NCBI RefSeq assembly: GCF_018829635.1
Contig: NZ_JAHKKG010000003.1
Coordinates: 62,001 to 126,000, forward strand
Length of the DNA: 64,000 bases
Source of the DNA: Paractinoplanes bogorensis
GTDB lineage: Bacteria > Actinomycetota > Actinomycetes > Mycobacteriales > Micromonosporaceae
Direction: 5' to 3'
Below the pieces are notes generated by a model that was not told the DNA's origin, made no database searches, and worked only from the letters and a program-made list of their open reading frames with translations. Both the position numbers and the translations under genes were made by a program. This document shows, one piece after another, positions 42,504 through 50,435 of this stretch; the first letter of the stretch is position 1, and every line of letters starts with the position of its first letter.

Positions 42504-42523
42504 CCGATCGATCGGTCGATCGA
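42504..42523. promoter_or_regulatory. Palindromic operator between TetR gene and CoA operon
   Basis: CCGATCGATCGG (42504-42515) is a perfect 12-bp palindrome, directly followed by the palindrome TCGATCGA (42516-42523). They sit midway in the 57-bp spacer between the divergent crotonase (42484) and TetR (42542) starts. This is the natural binding site for the TetR protein and can control both transcripts. Confidence 0.65.
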
Positions 42524-42541
42524 GTGCCGTAAGATGCCCTC

Positions 42542-43210
42542 ATGTCCCAGGAACCGGCCGGTCAGCGGGTCCGCGCGGCGGCGCTCGAGCTGTTCGCCGA
42601 GCGCGGCTTCCACGGCGTCGGCATCCGCGACCTGGCCCAGCGGGCCGGGCTGTCCACCTCCACGCTCTACCACTACATGGGCACCAAGGAAGACCTGCTC
42701 GCCGAGATCATGCGGGAGAGCATGGGCCTGCTGATCCGGGCCGGGGCCCGCGCGGGCGCCGACGGCACGCCGGCCGAGCGGATCAGCCGGCTGGTGCAGA
42801 TCCACGTCCTCGCCCACGCGATCCGCCCGCTGCACACCCGGGTCGCCGACGACGAACTGCGTGCCCTCTCCCCGCCGCTGCGGGCCGAGATCACCGGCCT
42901 GCGCGACGAGTACGAGCAGTTCTGGCAGTCCGCCATCGACGACGGCGTGGCCTCGGGCGAGTTCCGGGTCAGCTCACCCGCGGTGGCCCGGCTGGCGCTG
43001 CTCGAGATGTGCAGCGGCGTCGCCCGGTGGTATCGGCCCGACGGTGCGCTGACACTGCAAGAGCTTTCCCTCCGGTACGCCGAGATGGCCGTCGGACTGC
43101 TGGGCCTGCGCACCACCCCACCGGCCGTCGCCGCCGACGTGCACCGCTTGTCGGCCGAGTTGTGGCCTTCACAGGTGGAAGCCCGCGAACAACAGGGCGG
43201 CGAGCGCTAG
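42542..43210 (+). CDS. TetR-family regulator of the CoA operon
   Basis: 222 residues, ATG start. DNA-binding domain: QRVRAAALELFAERGFHGVG, IRDLAQRAGLSTSTLYHYM, GTKEDLLAEIM. The C-terminal domain resembles FadR/KstR2-like acyl-CoA sensors (HVLAHAIRPLHTRVADDEL; SALALLEMCSG-type helix LALLEMCSGVARWY). It faces the six-gene operon across a palindromic spacer and probably derepresses it when an acyl-CoA intermediate builds up. Its 3' end overlaps the convergent small membrane protein gene by 42 nt. Confidence 0.9.
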   Translation: MSQEPAGQRVRAAALELFAERGFHGVGIRDLAQRAGLSTSTLYHYMGTKEDLLAEIMRESMGLLIRAGARAGADGTPAERISRLVQIHVLAHAIRPLHTRVADDELRALSPPLRAEITGLRDEYEQFWQSAIDDGVASGEFRVSSPAVARLALLEMCSGVARWYRPDGALTLQELSLRYAEMAVGLLGLRTTPPAVAADVHRLSAELWPSQVEAREQQGGER

Positions 43211-43441
43211 CGCCGACACGATGGTGACCGAGCCGGCCGCCCGCTCCACCTTGAACGCGAAGTAGCCGGTCAGTGCCACGGCGACGATGCCGATCAGGGC
43301 GTTCCGGGTGACGTTGACAATGGTCGCGATCTTCAACGCGTCCTCGCCGGGGGTCCCGCGCTCGGCGGCCAGGGCGTCGGTCTCGTTGAGCGGGGTTTCG
43401 TTCTTGTTGGCCGGGGTGTCGTCTCGTCCGGTCGTCGTCAT
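43169..43441 (-). CDS. Small membrane protein, 90 residues
   Basis: Starts MTTTGRDDTPANKNETP at ATG 43441, with AAGGGC at 9 nt. A hydrophilic N-terminal half (residues 1-45) precedes two likely membrane segments: IVNVTRNALIGIVAVALTGY and VTIVSALALAALLFAGFHL. No family recognised. It follows a possible 31-codon leader frame with an ATGA overlap and is convergent with the TetR gene. Confidence 0.65.
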   Translation of the reverse strand: MTTTGRDDTPANKNETPLNETDALAAERGTPGEDALKIATIVNVTRNALIGIVAVALTGYFAFKVERAAGSVTIVSALALAALLFAGFHL

Positions 43442-43533
43442 TGGAGGATGCCCTTGGTGATGACGCGGGATGGGCCGACGACGGTGGCCGCCCAGTCCGC
43501 ACTGATGCGCGGCCGGGATCCGGGTTCGCTCAT
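43438..43533 (-). CDS. Possible 31-residue peptide upstream of the small membrane protein
   Basis: ATG 43533 to TGA 43438 encodes a peptide starting MSEPGSRPRISADWAATV and ending ITKGILQ. The stop overlaps the following start codon by 4 nt (ATGA), as in coupled genes of this genome, and codon use is mostly G/C-ending. No clear ribosome binding site is seen. It could be a real micro-protein, a leader for translational coupling, or chance. Confidence 0.35.
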   Translation of the reverse strand: MSEPGSRPRISADWAATVVGPSRVITKGILQ

Positions 43534-43702
43534 GGTGGTTCTGCCTAGGGTCCAAAGTCTATTAAATCTATAGTTGAACAAGAATTAGGCGAGTGGCCGG
43601 GATGAATGAATAAGGCGGTCGTCCGGTGGATATAGCAAGAGGCGGTCGACCGCCCGGCCCGGCTGGGCACTAGGGTTATCGGATCAAGGGCGAGGAGGGC
43701 TG

Positions 43703-44344
43703 ATGCGCGGCGATTTCCGTGACGAGCTCACTCGTGTCGACAGCTCTCTGGTGACCATGGCCCTGGCCGTCCGTGAGGCGATGCGCCAGGCCAGCGCCGC
43801 CCTGCTCGGGGCCGACGCCGCGCTGGCCCAGGTGGTGATCGTCCGGGACACCGAGATCGACGTGCTCCACCAGGTCGTCGAGGACCGCATCTACGAGATC
43901 GTCGGCGGCCGGGTCCCGGCGCCGGACGACTTCCGCATGATCATGACGACCCTGCGGGCGGCGGCCGACCTGCAACGGATGGGCGGCCTGTCCGCGCACA
44001 TCGCCCGGTCGGTGCTGCGCCGGCATCCGACGCCCGCGGCCGCCCCCGAGCTGGCCGTGCTGTTCCGCTCGATGAGCCTGGTGGCCGACGACCTGAGCGA
44101 AAAGGTGGTGACCGCCCTGGCCGAGCAGGACGTGGCGGTCGCGGCCCGGCTCGACAGCGACGACGACGCCATGGACGAGCTGCACCGTCAGCTGTTCGCC
44201 GTCCTGGTCAGCCCGCAATGGCCGCTCGACGTCGAGGCGGCCGTCGACGGCGCGCTGCTGGGCCGCTTCTACGAGCGGTACGCCGACCACGCGGTCAACA
44301 TCGGCCACCACGTCCTGTTCCTGGCCACCGGCGACCGTCCGTGA
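43703..44344 (+). CDS. phoU: PhoU-domain phosphate signalling protein
   Basis: 213 residues, ATG with GAGGAGG upstream. Two three-helix PhoU bundles: MRGDFRDELTRVDSSLVTMA with VIVRDTEIDVLHQVVEDRIY, and LAVLFRSMSLVADDLSEKVV with DSDDDAMDELHRQLFAVLV. The acidic metal-cluster motifs (RDTEID; DSDDDAMDE) are present. PhoU links Pst phosphate uptake to the PhoR/PhoP two-component system. No pst or phoR gene is adjacent here, so it stands alone. Confidence 0.9.
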   Translation: MRGDFRDELTRVDSSLVTMALAVREAMRQASAALLGADAALAQVVIVRDTEIDVLHQVVEDRIYEIVGGRVPAPDDFRMIMTTLRAAADLQRMGGLSAHIARSVLRRHPTPAAAPELAVLFRSMSLVADDLSEKVVTALAEQDVAVAARLDSDDDAMDELHRQLFAVLVSPQWPLDVEAAVDGALLGRFYERYADHAVNIGHHVLFLATGDRP

Positions 44345-44353
44345 TCCTGCCGA

Positions 44354-44380
44354 CGGCCGGGAGGCGCTGCGCCGCGGCCG
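44354..44380 (+). terminator. Terminator-like hairpin after phoU
   Basis: CGGCCG at 44354-44359 and again at 44375-44380 can pair, enclosing the inner stem GGCG (44363-44366)/CGCC (44370-44373) with a 3-nt loop. It begins 10 nt after the phoU stop. No T tract follows. Confidence 0.5.
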
Positions 44381-44420
44381 GTTGACCACTAGAGTCGACC
44401 GCAGGTGTGCCGGGAAGTCT

Positions 44421-44443
44421 GGTCGGCGATTCTTCCGCCGACC
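44421..44443 (+). promoter_or_regulatory. Hairpin in the leader of nhaA
   Basis: GGTCGGCG (44421-44428) pairs perfectly with CGCCGACC (44436-44443) across the loop ATTCTTC. The stem ends 14 nt before the nhaA start codon, next to the only purine-rich stretch (CGAAAG). It may influence translation or be a dyad operator. Confidence 0.4.
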
Positions 44444-44457
44444 CCGAAAGTTGACGC

Positions 44458-45714
44458 ATGCCCCACCTGTTCAGCCGCGGCACCTGGCCCGAGGCCCGCC
44501 GCATCGCCGACACCCTGCGCACCGAGACCATCGGTGGGCTGTTGTTGCTCGGCGCCGCCGTCGCCGCGCTCGTCCTGGCCAACTCGCCCTGGTCGGATTT
44601 CTACCAGGACCTGTCCGGGTTCACGTTCGGCCCGGCCGCCTGGCATCTCGACCTGAGCCTGTCCGCGTGGGCCGCCGACGGTCTGCTGGCCCTCTTCTTC
44701 TTCGTGGCCGGGCTCGAGCTCAAACGCGAGTTCGTCGCCGGTGACCTGCGGGATCCGCGTCGCGCGGCCCTGCCGGTGGCCGCCGCGGTGGGCGGCATGG
44801 CGGTGCCCGCCCTGCTCTACTTCGCGGTCAACGTCACCGCGACCGAGGGGGCACCCCGCGGCTGGGCCGTCCCGACGGCCACCGACATCGCGTTCGCGCT
44901 GGCCGTGCTGAGCGTGATCAGCACCAGCCTGCCGTCGGCGATGCGCACCTTCCTGCTGACCCTGGCCGTCGTCGACGACCTGCTCGCCATCACCATCATC
45001 GCGATCTTCTACACCAGTACGCTGCACCTGGTCCCGCTCGCCCTGGCCCTGCTGCCGCTGGCCGCGTTCGCTCTGCTCGTCCAGCGACAGGTGCGTTCCT
45101 GGTTGCTGTTGCTGCCGCTGGCCGCGCTCACCTGGGGGCTGGTGCACGCGTCCGGGGTGCACGCCACCGTGGCCGGGGTGCTGCTCGCGTTCATGGTCCC
45201 GGTGCGCACCGGGCTGGCCGAGCACTTCGAGTACCGCCTGCGGCCGCTGTCGGCCGGCTTCGCCGTGCCGGTCTTCGCGTTCTTCGCGGCCGGGGTGGCG
45301 GTCAGCGGGTCCGGTGGGTTCGGGGCCGCCCTGGCCGACCCGGTGCTGATCGGCATCGTGCTCGGTCTGGTCGTGGGCAAGGCGGCCGGCATCACCGGGG
45401 CGACCTGGCTGGTCCAGCGCTTCACCCGGGCCCGGATGGCCGAGGAGATCGGCTGGTGGGACGTGCTCGGCCTGGCCCTGCTGGGGGGCATCGGGTTCAC
45501 CGTGTCGCTGCTGATCGGTGAGCTGGCGTTCGGCGCCGGCAGCAACCGCGACGAGCACGCCAAGCTGGGCATCCTGATCGGTTCGCTGATCGCCGCGCTG
45601 CTGGCCACGGTGCTGCTGCGCATCCGGGACCGTCACTACCGCCGCATCGCCGCCGAGGAGTCGGTGGACGCCGACGCCGACGGCATCCCCGACGTCTACC
45701 AGCGCGAGGCCTGA
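44458..45714 (+). CDS. nhaA: NhaA-type Na+/H+ antiporter
   Basis: 418 residues with 12 expected membrane helices. NhaA motifs: [55 protein letters not shown] and [20 protein letters not shown], which holds the two transport aspartates (VVDDL). The late [16 protein letters not shown] is also typical. It exports Na+ in exchange for protons to control pH and salt. The hydrophilic C-terminal tail ([17 protein letters not shown]) is Asp-rich and resembles a short calcium-binding repeat. Confidence 0.95.
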   Translation: MPHLFSRGTWPEARRIADTLRTETIGGLLLLGAAVAALVLANSPWSDFYQDLSGFTFGPAAWHLDLSLSAWAADGLLALFFFVAGLELKREFVAGDLRDPRRAALPVAAAVGGMAVPALLYFAVNVTATEGAPRGWAVPTATDIAFALAVLSVISTSLPSAMRTFLLTLAVVDDLLAITIIAIFYTSTLHLVPLALALLPLAAFALLVQRQVRSWLLLLPLAALTWGLVHASGVHATVAGVLLAFMVPVRTGLAEHFEYRLRPLSAGFAVPVFAFFAAGVAVSGSGGFGAALADPVLIGIVLGLVVGKAAGITGATWLVQRFTRARMAEEIGWWDVLGLALLGGIGFTVSLLIGELAFGAGSNRDEHAKLGILIGSLIAALLATVLLRIRDRHYRRIAAEESVDADADGIPDVYQREA

Positions 45715-45837
45715 GCACCTGAGCGTGCCGGGGTAGTGCGCCGCATCATCGAGGGTCGGCAGGGCACGCCTGAGGGCACGGTGCACCCTTTCCGCTGCGC
45801 CTTAGACTCGCGCGCACAGAGATCGTGAGGGGCACCG

Positions 45838-46782
45838 ATGCTGCATGTACGGGTGGTCGCGCCGGCGACGATCACCGAGGAAGCCGTGGCGGTGCTCCGC
45901 GACGACGAGGCGGTGACGCACCTGGTCGTCCAGCGCGGCGTGGCACTGTCGCCGCCCGGCGATCTGATCGAGTTCGACGTGGTCCGCGAGGGCGCTACCC
46001 ACGTACTCGACACGTTGCGGGAGCTCGGTCTCTCCGACGAGGGCGGCATCGTGGTCGAACGCGTCGACACCACCCTGTCGGCGTCGGCCGACCGCGCCGA
46101 GAAGAAGGTCCCCGGGCTGGGTGTCGACGCCGTGGTGTGGCAGGAGATCGAGCATCAGACCGGCGAGGAGACCGAGCTGTCGGCGTCGTTCCTGGCCTTC
46201 ATGACCATCGCGATGATCATCGCTGCCGTCGGAGTGCTTCTCGACCAGCCGATCCTCATCGTCGGATCCATGGTCGTCGGACCCGAGTTCGGCCCGCTGG
46301 CCGCCCTCTCGGTCGGCCTGGTCCAGCGCAAGGCGTACCTGATCCGCCGGTCGGTGGTGGCGCTCGCCGTCGGCTTCCCGGTCGGGATGGTTCTGACCGT
46401 GCTCGCGACCTGGGTACTCACCGGGGCCGACCTGATCAACCGGTCGATGCTGCTCGAGGAACGGCCGCTGACCGACTTCATCTGGCGGCCCGACGCCCTG
46501 TCCTGGGTCATCGGCTTCCTCGGCGGCGTGGCCGGCATCCTCTCGCTGACCTCGGCCAAGGCGGGCACACTGGTCGGCGTGCTGATCTCGGTGACCACCA
46601 TCCCGGCCGCGGCCAACGCGGCGGTCGCCCTCGCCTACGGGGTCAGGCACGAGTTCCTGGGGTCGGCGCTGCAGCTCGTCATCAACCTCGCCGCGATCGT
46701 CGTGGCCGGGGTGCTGACGCTGATCGTCCAGCAGGCGGTGTGGCGTCTGACCCGCCGGCGCGTACAGCCGTCGCGGCCTTGA
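45838..46782 (+). CDS. DUF389 membrane protein
   Basis: 314 residues. The N-terminal soluble region (MLHVRVVAPATITEEAVAVL to GGIVVERVDTTLSA) is followed by the DUF389 membrane core: FLAFMTIAMIIAAVGVLLDQ, ILIVGSMVVGPEFGPLAALS, and four further helices ending LVINLAAIVVAGVLTLIVQQ. The family is widespread and of unknown function, possibly a transporter. It shares one base with the following histidine kinase gene (TGATG), which points to a joint role. Confidence 0.9.
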   Translation: MLHVRVVAPATITEEAVAVLRDDEAVTHLVVQRGVALSPPGDLIEFDVVREGATHVLDTLRELGLSDEGGIVVERVDTTLSASADRAEKKVPGLGVDAVVWQEIEHQTGEETELSASFLAFMTIAMIIAAVGVLLDQPILIVGSMVVGPEFGPLAALSVGLVQRKAYLIRRSVVALAVGFPVGMVLTVLATWVLTGADLINRSMLLEERPLTDFIWRPDALSWVIGFLGGVAGILSLTSAKAGTLVGVLISVTTIPAAANAAVALAYGVRHEFLGSALQLVINLAAIVVAGVLTLIVQQAVWRLTRRRVQPSRP

Positions 46783-48107
46783 TGCCCGCGTTGTCGTGGC
46801 GCCGCCGGATCGCCGGGTTCGCCGCCACCGGGGCCGGGTTGCCGCTGCTGACGGCGCTGCTCGCGTGGGGTCCGCCGCTGTCGCTGACCAACCACATCCT
46901 GCTGTTCCTGGTCGCCGTGGTCGGGGTCGCGCTGCTCGGCGGGCTGGGGCCGGCGCTGCTGGCCGCGGTGGGCGGCTCGTTGCTGCTCAACTACTTCTTC
47001 ACCCCGCCGTACGGGCGGTTCGCCGTCGCCCAGAGTGAGAATCTGCTCGCCCTGGCCACCTTCGTGGTCGTCGCCATCGCGGTCAGCTGGGTCGTCGACA
47101 CCGCGGCCCGCAGGACCCGGCAGGCCGCGGCCGCCGCGGCCGACGCGCAGACGCTGGCCACCATGGCCGGCAGCGTGCTGCGGGGCGGCCGGCCGCTGAT
47201 GGCCCTGCTGGAGCAGCTGTGCGAGACCTTCACGCTGGAATCGGTGTCGCTGCTCGACCGGGGGACGGTGGTCGCGCACGTGGGGGAGCCGTCCACGACC
47301 GTGTGGGACACCGAGGTCGAGGTCGACGACAACGTGACGATGCGGTTGCGCGGCCGTCCGTTGGAGCCGTCCGACCGGCGGATCGTGGCGGCGTTCGGCG
47401 CGCAGGCGGCGATCGCGTTGCGGCACGAGGCGCTGAGCGCGGTGGCCGAGGCCGACAAGATGCGGACCGCGCTTCTGGCGGCGGTGAGCCACGATTTGCG
47501 TACGCCGTTGGCGTCGGCCAAGGCAGCGGTGGCCGGCCTGCGCAACGAGGAGATCGTCTTCGACCTCGAAGATCGCCGCGAACTGCTGGCCACCGCCGAC
47601 GAGTCGCTGGACCGCCTGGTGCGGCTGGTGACCAACCTGCTCGACATGAGCCGGCTCCAGGCCGGCGCGCTCGGCGTCAACGCGGTCGACATCGGTGCCG
47701 AGGACATCGTCCCGAGCGCGCTGGACGACCTGGGCGCGGAGGGCCGGACGGTGGCGGTGGAGATCCCGGACGATCTGCCGCCGCTGCACGCCGACCCGGG
47801 ACTGCTGCGGCAGGTGCTGGTCAACCTGGTCGCCAACGCGCTGCGGCACAGTCCGCCCGGCCGGCCGCCGACGGTCACGGCCAGTACATCCGAGCTGCGG
47901 GTCGTCGACCACGGGCCGGGCATTCCCGAGGACCGGTGGGACGACGTGTTCCTGCCCTTCCAGCGCCTCGGCGACCGCGACAACCACACCGGTGTCGGTC
48001 TCGGGCTGGCCCTCTCGCGCGGTCTGACCGAGGCCATGGGCGGCACTCTCACACCCGCACACACCCCGGGCGGGGGCCTCACGATGATCGTTACCCTGCC
48101 ATCATGA
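46782..48107 (+). CDS. KdpD-like sensor histidine kinase lacking the KdpD/USP domain, orphan
   Basis: 441 residues from ATG 46782. Residues 10-105 are the four-helix DUF4118 membrane domain of KdpD (LLLNYFFTPPYGRFAVAQSE), then a GAF-like region, a dimerisation helix with the phosphorylated His in VSHDLRTPLASAKA, and the ATPase N box VNLVANALRHSP, DHGPGIPED and GVGLGLALSRGL. The cytoplasmic N-terminal KdpD and USP domains of canonical KdpD are absent. There is no response regulator and no kdpFABC gene beside it. Cotranslated with DUF389 upstream and a TolB-like protein downstream. Confidence 0.9.
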   Translation: MPALSWRRRIAGFAATGAGLPLLTALLAWGPPLSLTNHILLFLVAVVGVALLGGLGPALLAAVGGSLLLNYFFTPPYGRFAVAQSENLLALATFVVVAIAVSWVVDTAARRTRQAAAAAADAQTLATMAGSVLRGGRPLMALLEQLCETFTLESVSLLDRGTVVAHVGEPSTTVWDTEVEVDDNVTMRLRGRPLEPSDRRIVAAFGAQAAIALRHEALSAVAEADKMRTALLAAVSHDLRTPLASAKAAVAGLRNEEIVFDLEDRRELLATADESLDRLVRLVTNLLDMSRLQAGALGVNAVDIGAEDIVPSALDDLGAEGRTVAVEIPDDLPPLHADPGLLRQVLVNLVANALRHSPPGRPPTVTASTSELRVVDHGPGIPEDRWDDVFLPFQRLGDRDNHTGVGLGLALSRGLTEAMGGTLTPAHTPGGGLTMIVTLPS

Positions 48108-48964
48108 CTTCGTACGCCCGGAAACTCGCCGCCGGTCAGATCTGCACCATTTTCTCGTACGAGGTCAGCAGTGGCCTTTCCACCGAAGTCCACACGAGCG
48201 GCGACGTGCTGTTCGAGGCGCCCAATTGGACCCGCGACGGCGACCTGATCCTCAACGGCGACGGCCTGTTGTGGCGACTGCCCGCCTCCGCGCCGCCGCG
48301 GCCGATCCCGCTCGAGGGTGTCCCCTCGCTGAACAACGACCACGTCCTGGCGCCCGACGGCGAGACCATCTTCGTGTCGGCCGACGACGGGCACATCTAT
48401 CGGGCCTCGCTGAGCGGCGGCCCGGCGCGGCGGGTGACGACCGCCGGGAACCGTCTGCACTTCCTGCACGGCGTGAGCCCGGACGGCACCACGCTGGCCT
48501 ACGTCGGCATCGACGGGCAGGACTGGGGATCGGCCGCGCTGTGGACCATCGGCGCCGAGGACGAACGGCTCACCCGGCCCGGCGGGGTGGACGACGGGCC
48601 CGAGTACTCGCCGGACGGCTCGTGGATCTACTTCAACACCGAGACGTTCTCGCCGGGACACGCGCAGATCGCCCGCATCCGGCCCGACGGCAGCGGCCTC
48701 GAGCAGCTGACCTTCGACGAGCGGGTCAACTGGTTCCCGCACCTCGCCCCGGACGGCCGACACGCCGTCTATCTGAGCTTCCCGCCCGGCACCCAGGGCC
48801 ACCCGGCCGACCTGCCGGTCGAGCTGCGCCTGGTCTCGGACGACAATTGGGGCGCGGCACGCACCGTCGTGACGCTGCCCGGTGGTCAGGGCACGATCAA
48901 CGTCAACAGCTGGTCGCCGGACAGCACCCGGTTCGCCTACGTCACCTATCCGGTCGGCGCCTGA
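48104..48964 (+). CDS. TolB-like beta-propeller protein
   Basis: 286 residues from ATG 48104, overlapping the kinase stop by 4 nt. PD40/TolB repeats are visible: WTRDGDLILNGDGLLWRLP, VLAPDGETIFVSADDGHIYR, GVSPDGTTLAYVGIDGQDWG, YSPDGSWIYFNTETFSPGHA, HLAPDGRHAVYLSFPPGTQG and WSPDSTRFAYVTYP. There is no signal peptide, so it is cytoplasmic. Such propellers often bind proteins or glycans. Its place behind the kinase may be incidental or reflect a sensing role. Confidence 0.88.
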   Translation: MTSYARKLAAGQICTIFSYEVSSGLSTEVHTSGDVLFEAPNWTRDGDLILNGDGLLWRLPASAPPRPIPLEGVPSLNNDHVLAPDGETIFVSADDGHIYRASLSGGPARRVTTAGNRLHFLHGVSPDGTTLAYVGIDGQDWGSAALWTIGAEDERLTRPGGVDDGPEYSPDGSWIYFNTETFSPGHAQIARIRPDGSGLEQLTFDERVNWFPHLAPDGRHAVYLSFPPGTQGHPADLPVELRLVSDDNWGAARTVVTLPGGQGTINVNSWSPDSTRFAYVTYPVGA

Positions 48965-48984
48965 ATGGTCGCCTTTCTCCCGCC

Positions 48985-49087
48985 GGCGCCCTCACCGTGA
49001 CGGCGCCCTCACCCTGACGGCGCCCTCACCCTGACGGCGCCCTCACCCTGACGGCGCCCTCATCTTGCTGGGCGCTCTCATCCTGCC
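48985..49087. repeat. Six-copy 17-bp tandem repeat
   Basis: The unit GGCGCCCTCACCCTGAC occurs at 49002, 49019 and 49036; a one-base variant stands at 48985, and two decayed units at 49053 (18 bp) and 49071. A further GGCGCC follows at 49088. The array lies between the convergent TolB-like and XRE genes and covers the last codons of the latter. Confidence 0.85.
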
Positions 49088-49935
49088 GGCGCCTGGATTG
49101 TCGCGGCCCACGATGCCAGCAGGGTGAGCGCGTGGGCGCTGGGGGAGTCGGGTTCGGCGGCATAGATGGTCAGCGTGAGGTCGGTCTCGGCCCGCAGGTC
49201 CATGCTCTCGTACGCGAGGGTCAGGTCACCGACCACATGATGGTGGAACCCCTTCACTCCGGTGCCGTGGATGCGCACGTTGTGGGCACCCCAGCGGCGC
49301 CGGAACTCGTCGCTGCGCGTGGACAACTCGCCGACCAGATCGTGCAGGCCCTTGTCGTGCGGGTCCTTGCCGGCCGCGGTGCGCAGGTTGGCGACCAGCA
49401 TGTCGGCCGCGAGTCCCCAGTCCGGATAGAAGCGGCGGGCGGCGCTGTCGAGAAACGTGAACCGCCCGAAGTTCGGCGCCGGGGTCGCCAGCACGTCGCT
49501 GTGCATGGCCCGGCCGAGATGGTTGGCCGCCAGCAGGTCCTGCCGGTTGTTGACCAGGATGGCCGGGTTGGTGATCGAGTCGAGCGACCACTGCAGGCTC
49601 GGCCGTACGGTCCACGGCCGGGCTCGCCGGGCCGGGCGCAGCAGCGCACTCGTGCCGTCCGCCTCGTGGGCCAGGCGCAGCAGGTGAGCGCGTTCGGCCT
49701 CGTCGAGCTGCAGCGCCCGGGCGATCGCGTCGAGCACCCCGGCCGAGACCCCGCCGAGCTGGCCGCGTTCGAGCTTGGCGTAGTACTCGACGCTCATCCC
49801 GGCCAGCGCGGCCACCTCGCTGCGGCGCAGACCCGGCACCCGGCGCTGCCCCGACACGGGGATTCCGGCCCGCTCGGGGCTGATCTTCGCGCGGCGGGTG
49901 GTCAGGAAGTCGCGCACCTCGGCTCGGTTGTCCAC
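49078..49935 (-). CDS. XRE-family regulator with MmyB-like ligand domain
   Basis: 285 residues. N-terminal helix-turn-helix: RVPGLRRSEVAALAGMSVEY, YAKLERGQLGGVSAGVLDAI, ARALQLDEAERAHLLRLA. The C-terminal half is the MmyB-like (PAS-like) ligand domain: WSLDSITNPAILVNNRQDLL, and the DLTLAYESMDLRAETDLTLT strand set. Such regulators control neighbouring oxidoreductases or cupins; the divergent cupin gene at 50022 is the likely target. Its last codons lie in a 17-bp tandem array. Confidence 0.92.
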   Translation of the reverse strand: MDNRAEVRDFLTTRRAKISPERAGIPVSGQRRVPGLRRSEVAALAGMSVEYYAKLERGQLGGVSAGVLDAIARALQLDEAERAHLLRLAHEADGTSALLRPARRARPWTVRPSLQWSLDSITNPAILVNNRQDLLAANHLGRAMHSDVLATPAPNFGRFTFLDSAARRFYPDWGLAADMLVANLRTAAGKDPHDKGLHDLVGELSTRSDEFRRRWGAHNVRIHGTGVKGFHHHVVGDLTLAYESMDLRAETDLTLTIYAAEPDSPSAHALTLLASWAATIQAPAG

Positions 49936-50021
49936 GGATTCGACGGTACGGCGTGGGCCGTCCCGCAGGGATGTACTGCTGGTACCCCCTTCGCCGTACG
50001 GAAAAGGGGTTTGCTTGGGTC

Positions 50022-50435
50022 ATGGAACTTCGACCTGTGCAACCGACCGCCCAAGCCCCCGCCGAGCGCTTCACCGGCGACGTCTACCTGACGCCGATCT
50101 ACACCGGCACCGGCCCGTCACGGATGACCGTGGCGCTGGTCCGGTTCACGCCCGGCGCCCGCACGAACTGGCACTCGCACGCGGTCGGCCAGACCCTGCA
50201 CGTCACCGAGGGCGTCGGCCTGGTCGGCACCCGCGACGGCACGGTGCTGCGCATCCACGCCGGCGAGACGGTGGTCTGCCCGCCCGGCGAGGACCACTGG
50301 CACGGCGCGACGGCCGGCACGTTCATGAGTCACCTGGCCATGCTGGAGGCCGAGCCGGACGGCGGCGATCCGACGACGTGGCTCGAACCGGTGCCGGACG
50401 AGCTCTACGCGTCGGCCTTCCACACGTCGGCCTGA
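50022..50435 (+). CDS. Cupin-domain protein
   Basis: 137 residues from ATG 50022 ([11 protein letters not shown]). Compact single cupin: [20 protein letters not shown] gives the first His pair, Gln and His; [20 protein letters not shown] gives the second motif. Proteins of this kind next to short-chain dehydrogenases are often annotated as carboxymuconolactone decarboxylase-like or quercetinase-like cupins. Divergent from the XRE regulator (86 bp apart) and overlapping the convergent SDR gene by 31 nt. Confidence 0.85.
   Translation: MELRPVQPTAQAPAERFTGDVYLTPIYTGTGPSRMTVALVRFTPGARTNWHSHAVGQTLHVTEGVGLVGTRDGTVLRIHAGETVVCPPGEDHWHGATAGTFMSHLAMLEAEPDGGDPTTWLEPVPDELYASAFHTSA

Noticed and set aside
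46782-48107. Canonical Kdp potassium-uptake regulation
   Set aside because: No kdpFABC or kdpE nearby, and the kinase lacks the N-terminal KdpD domains; only the membrane and kinase domains are shared.
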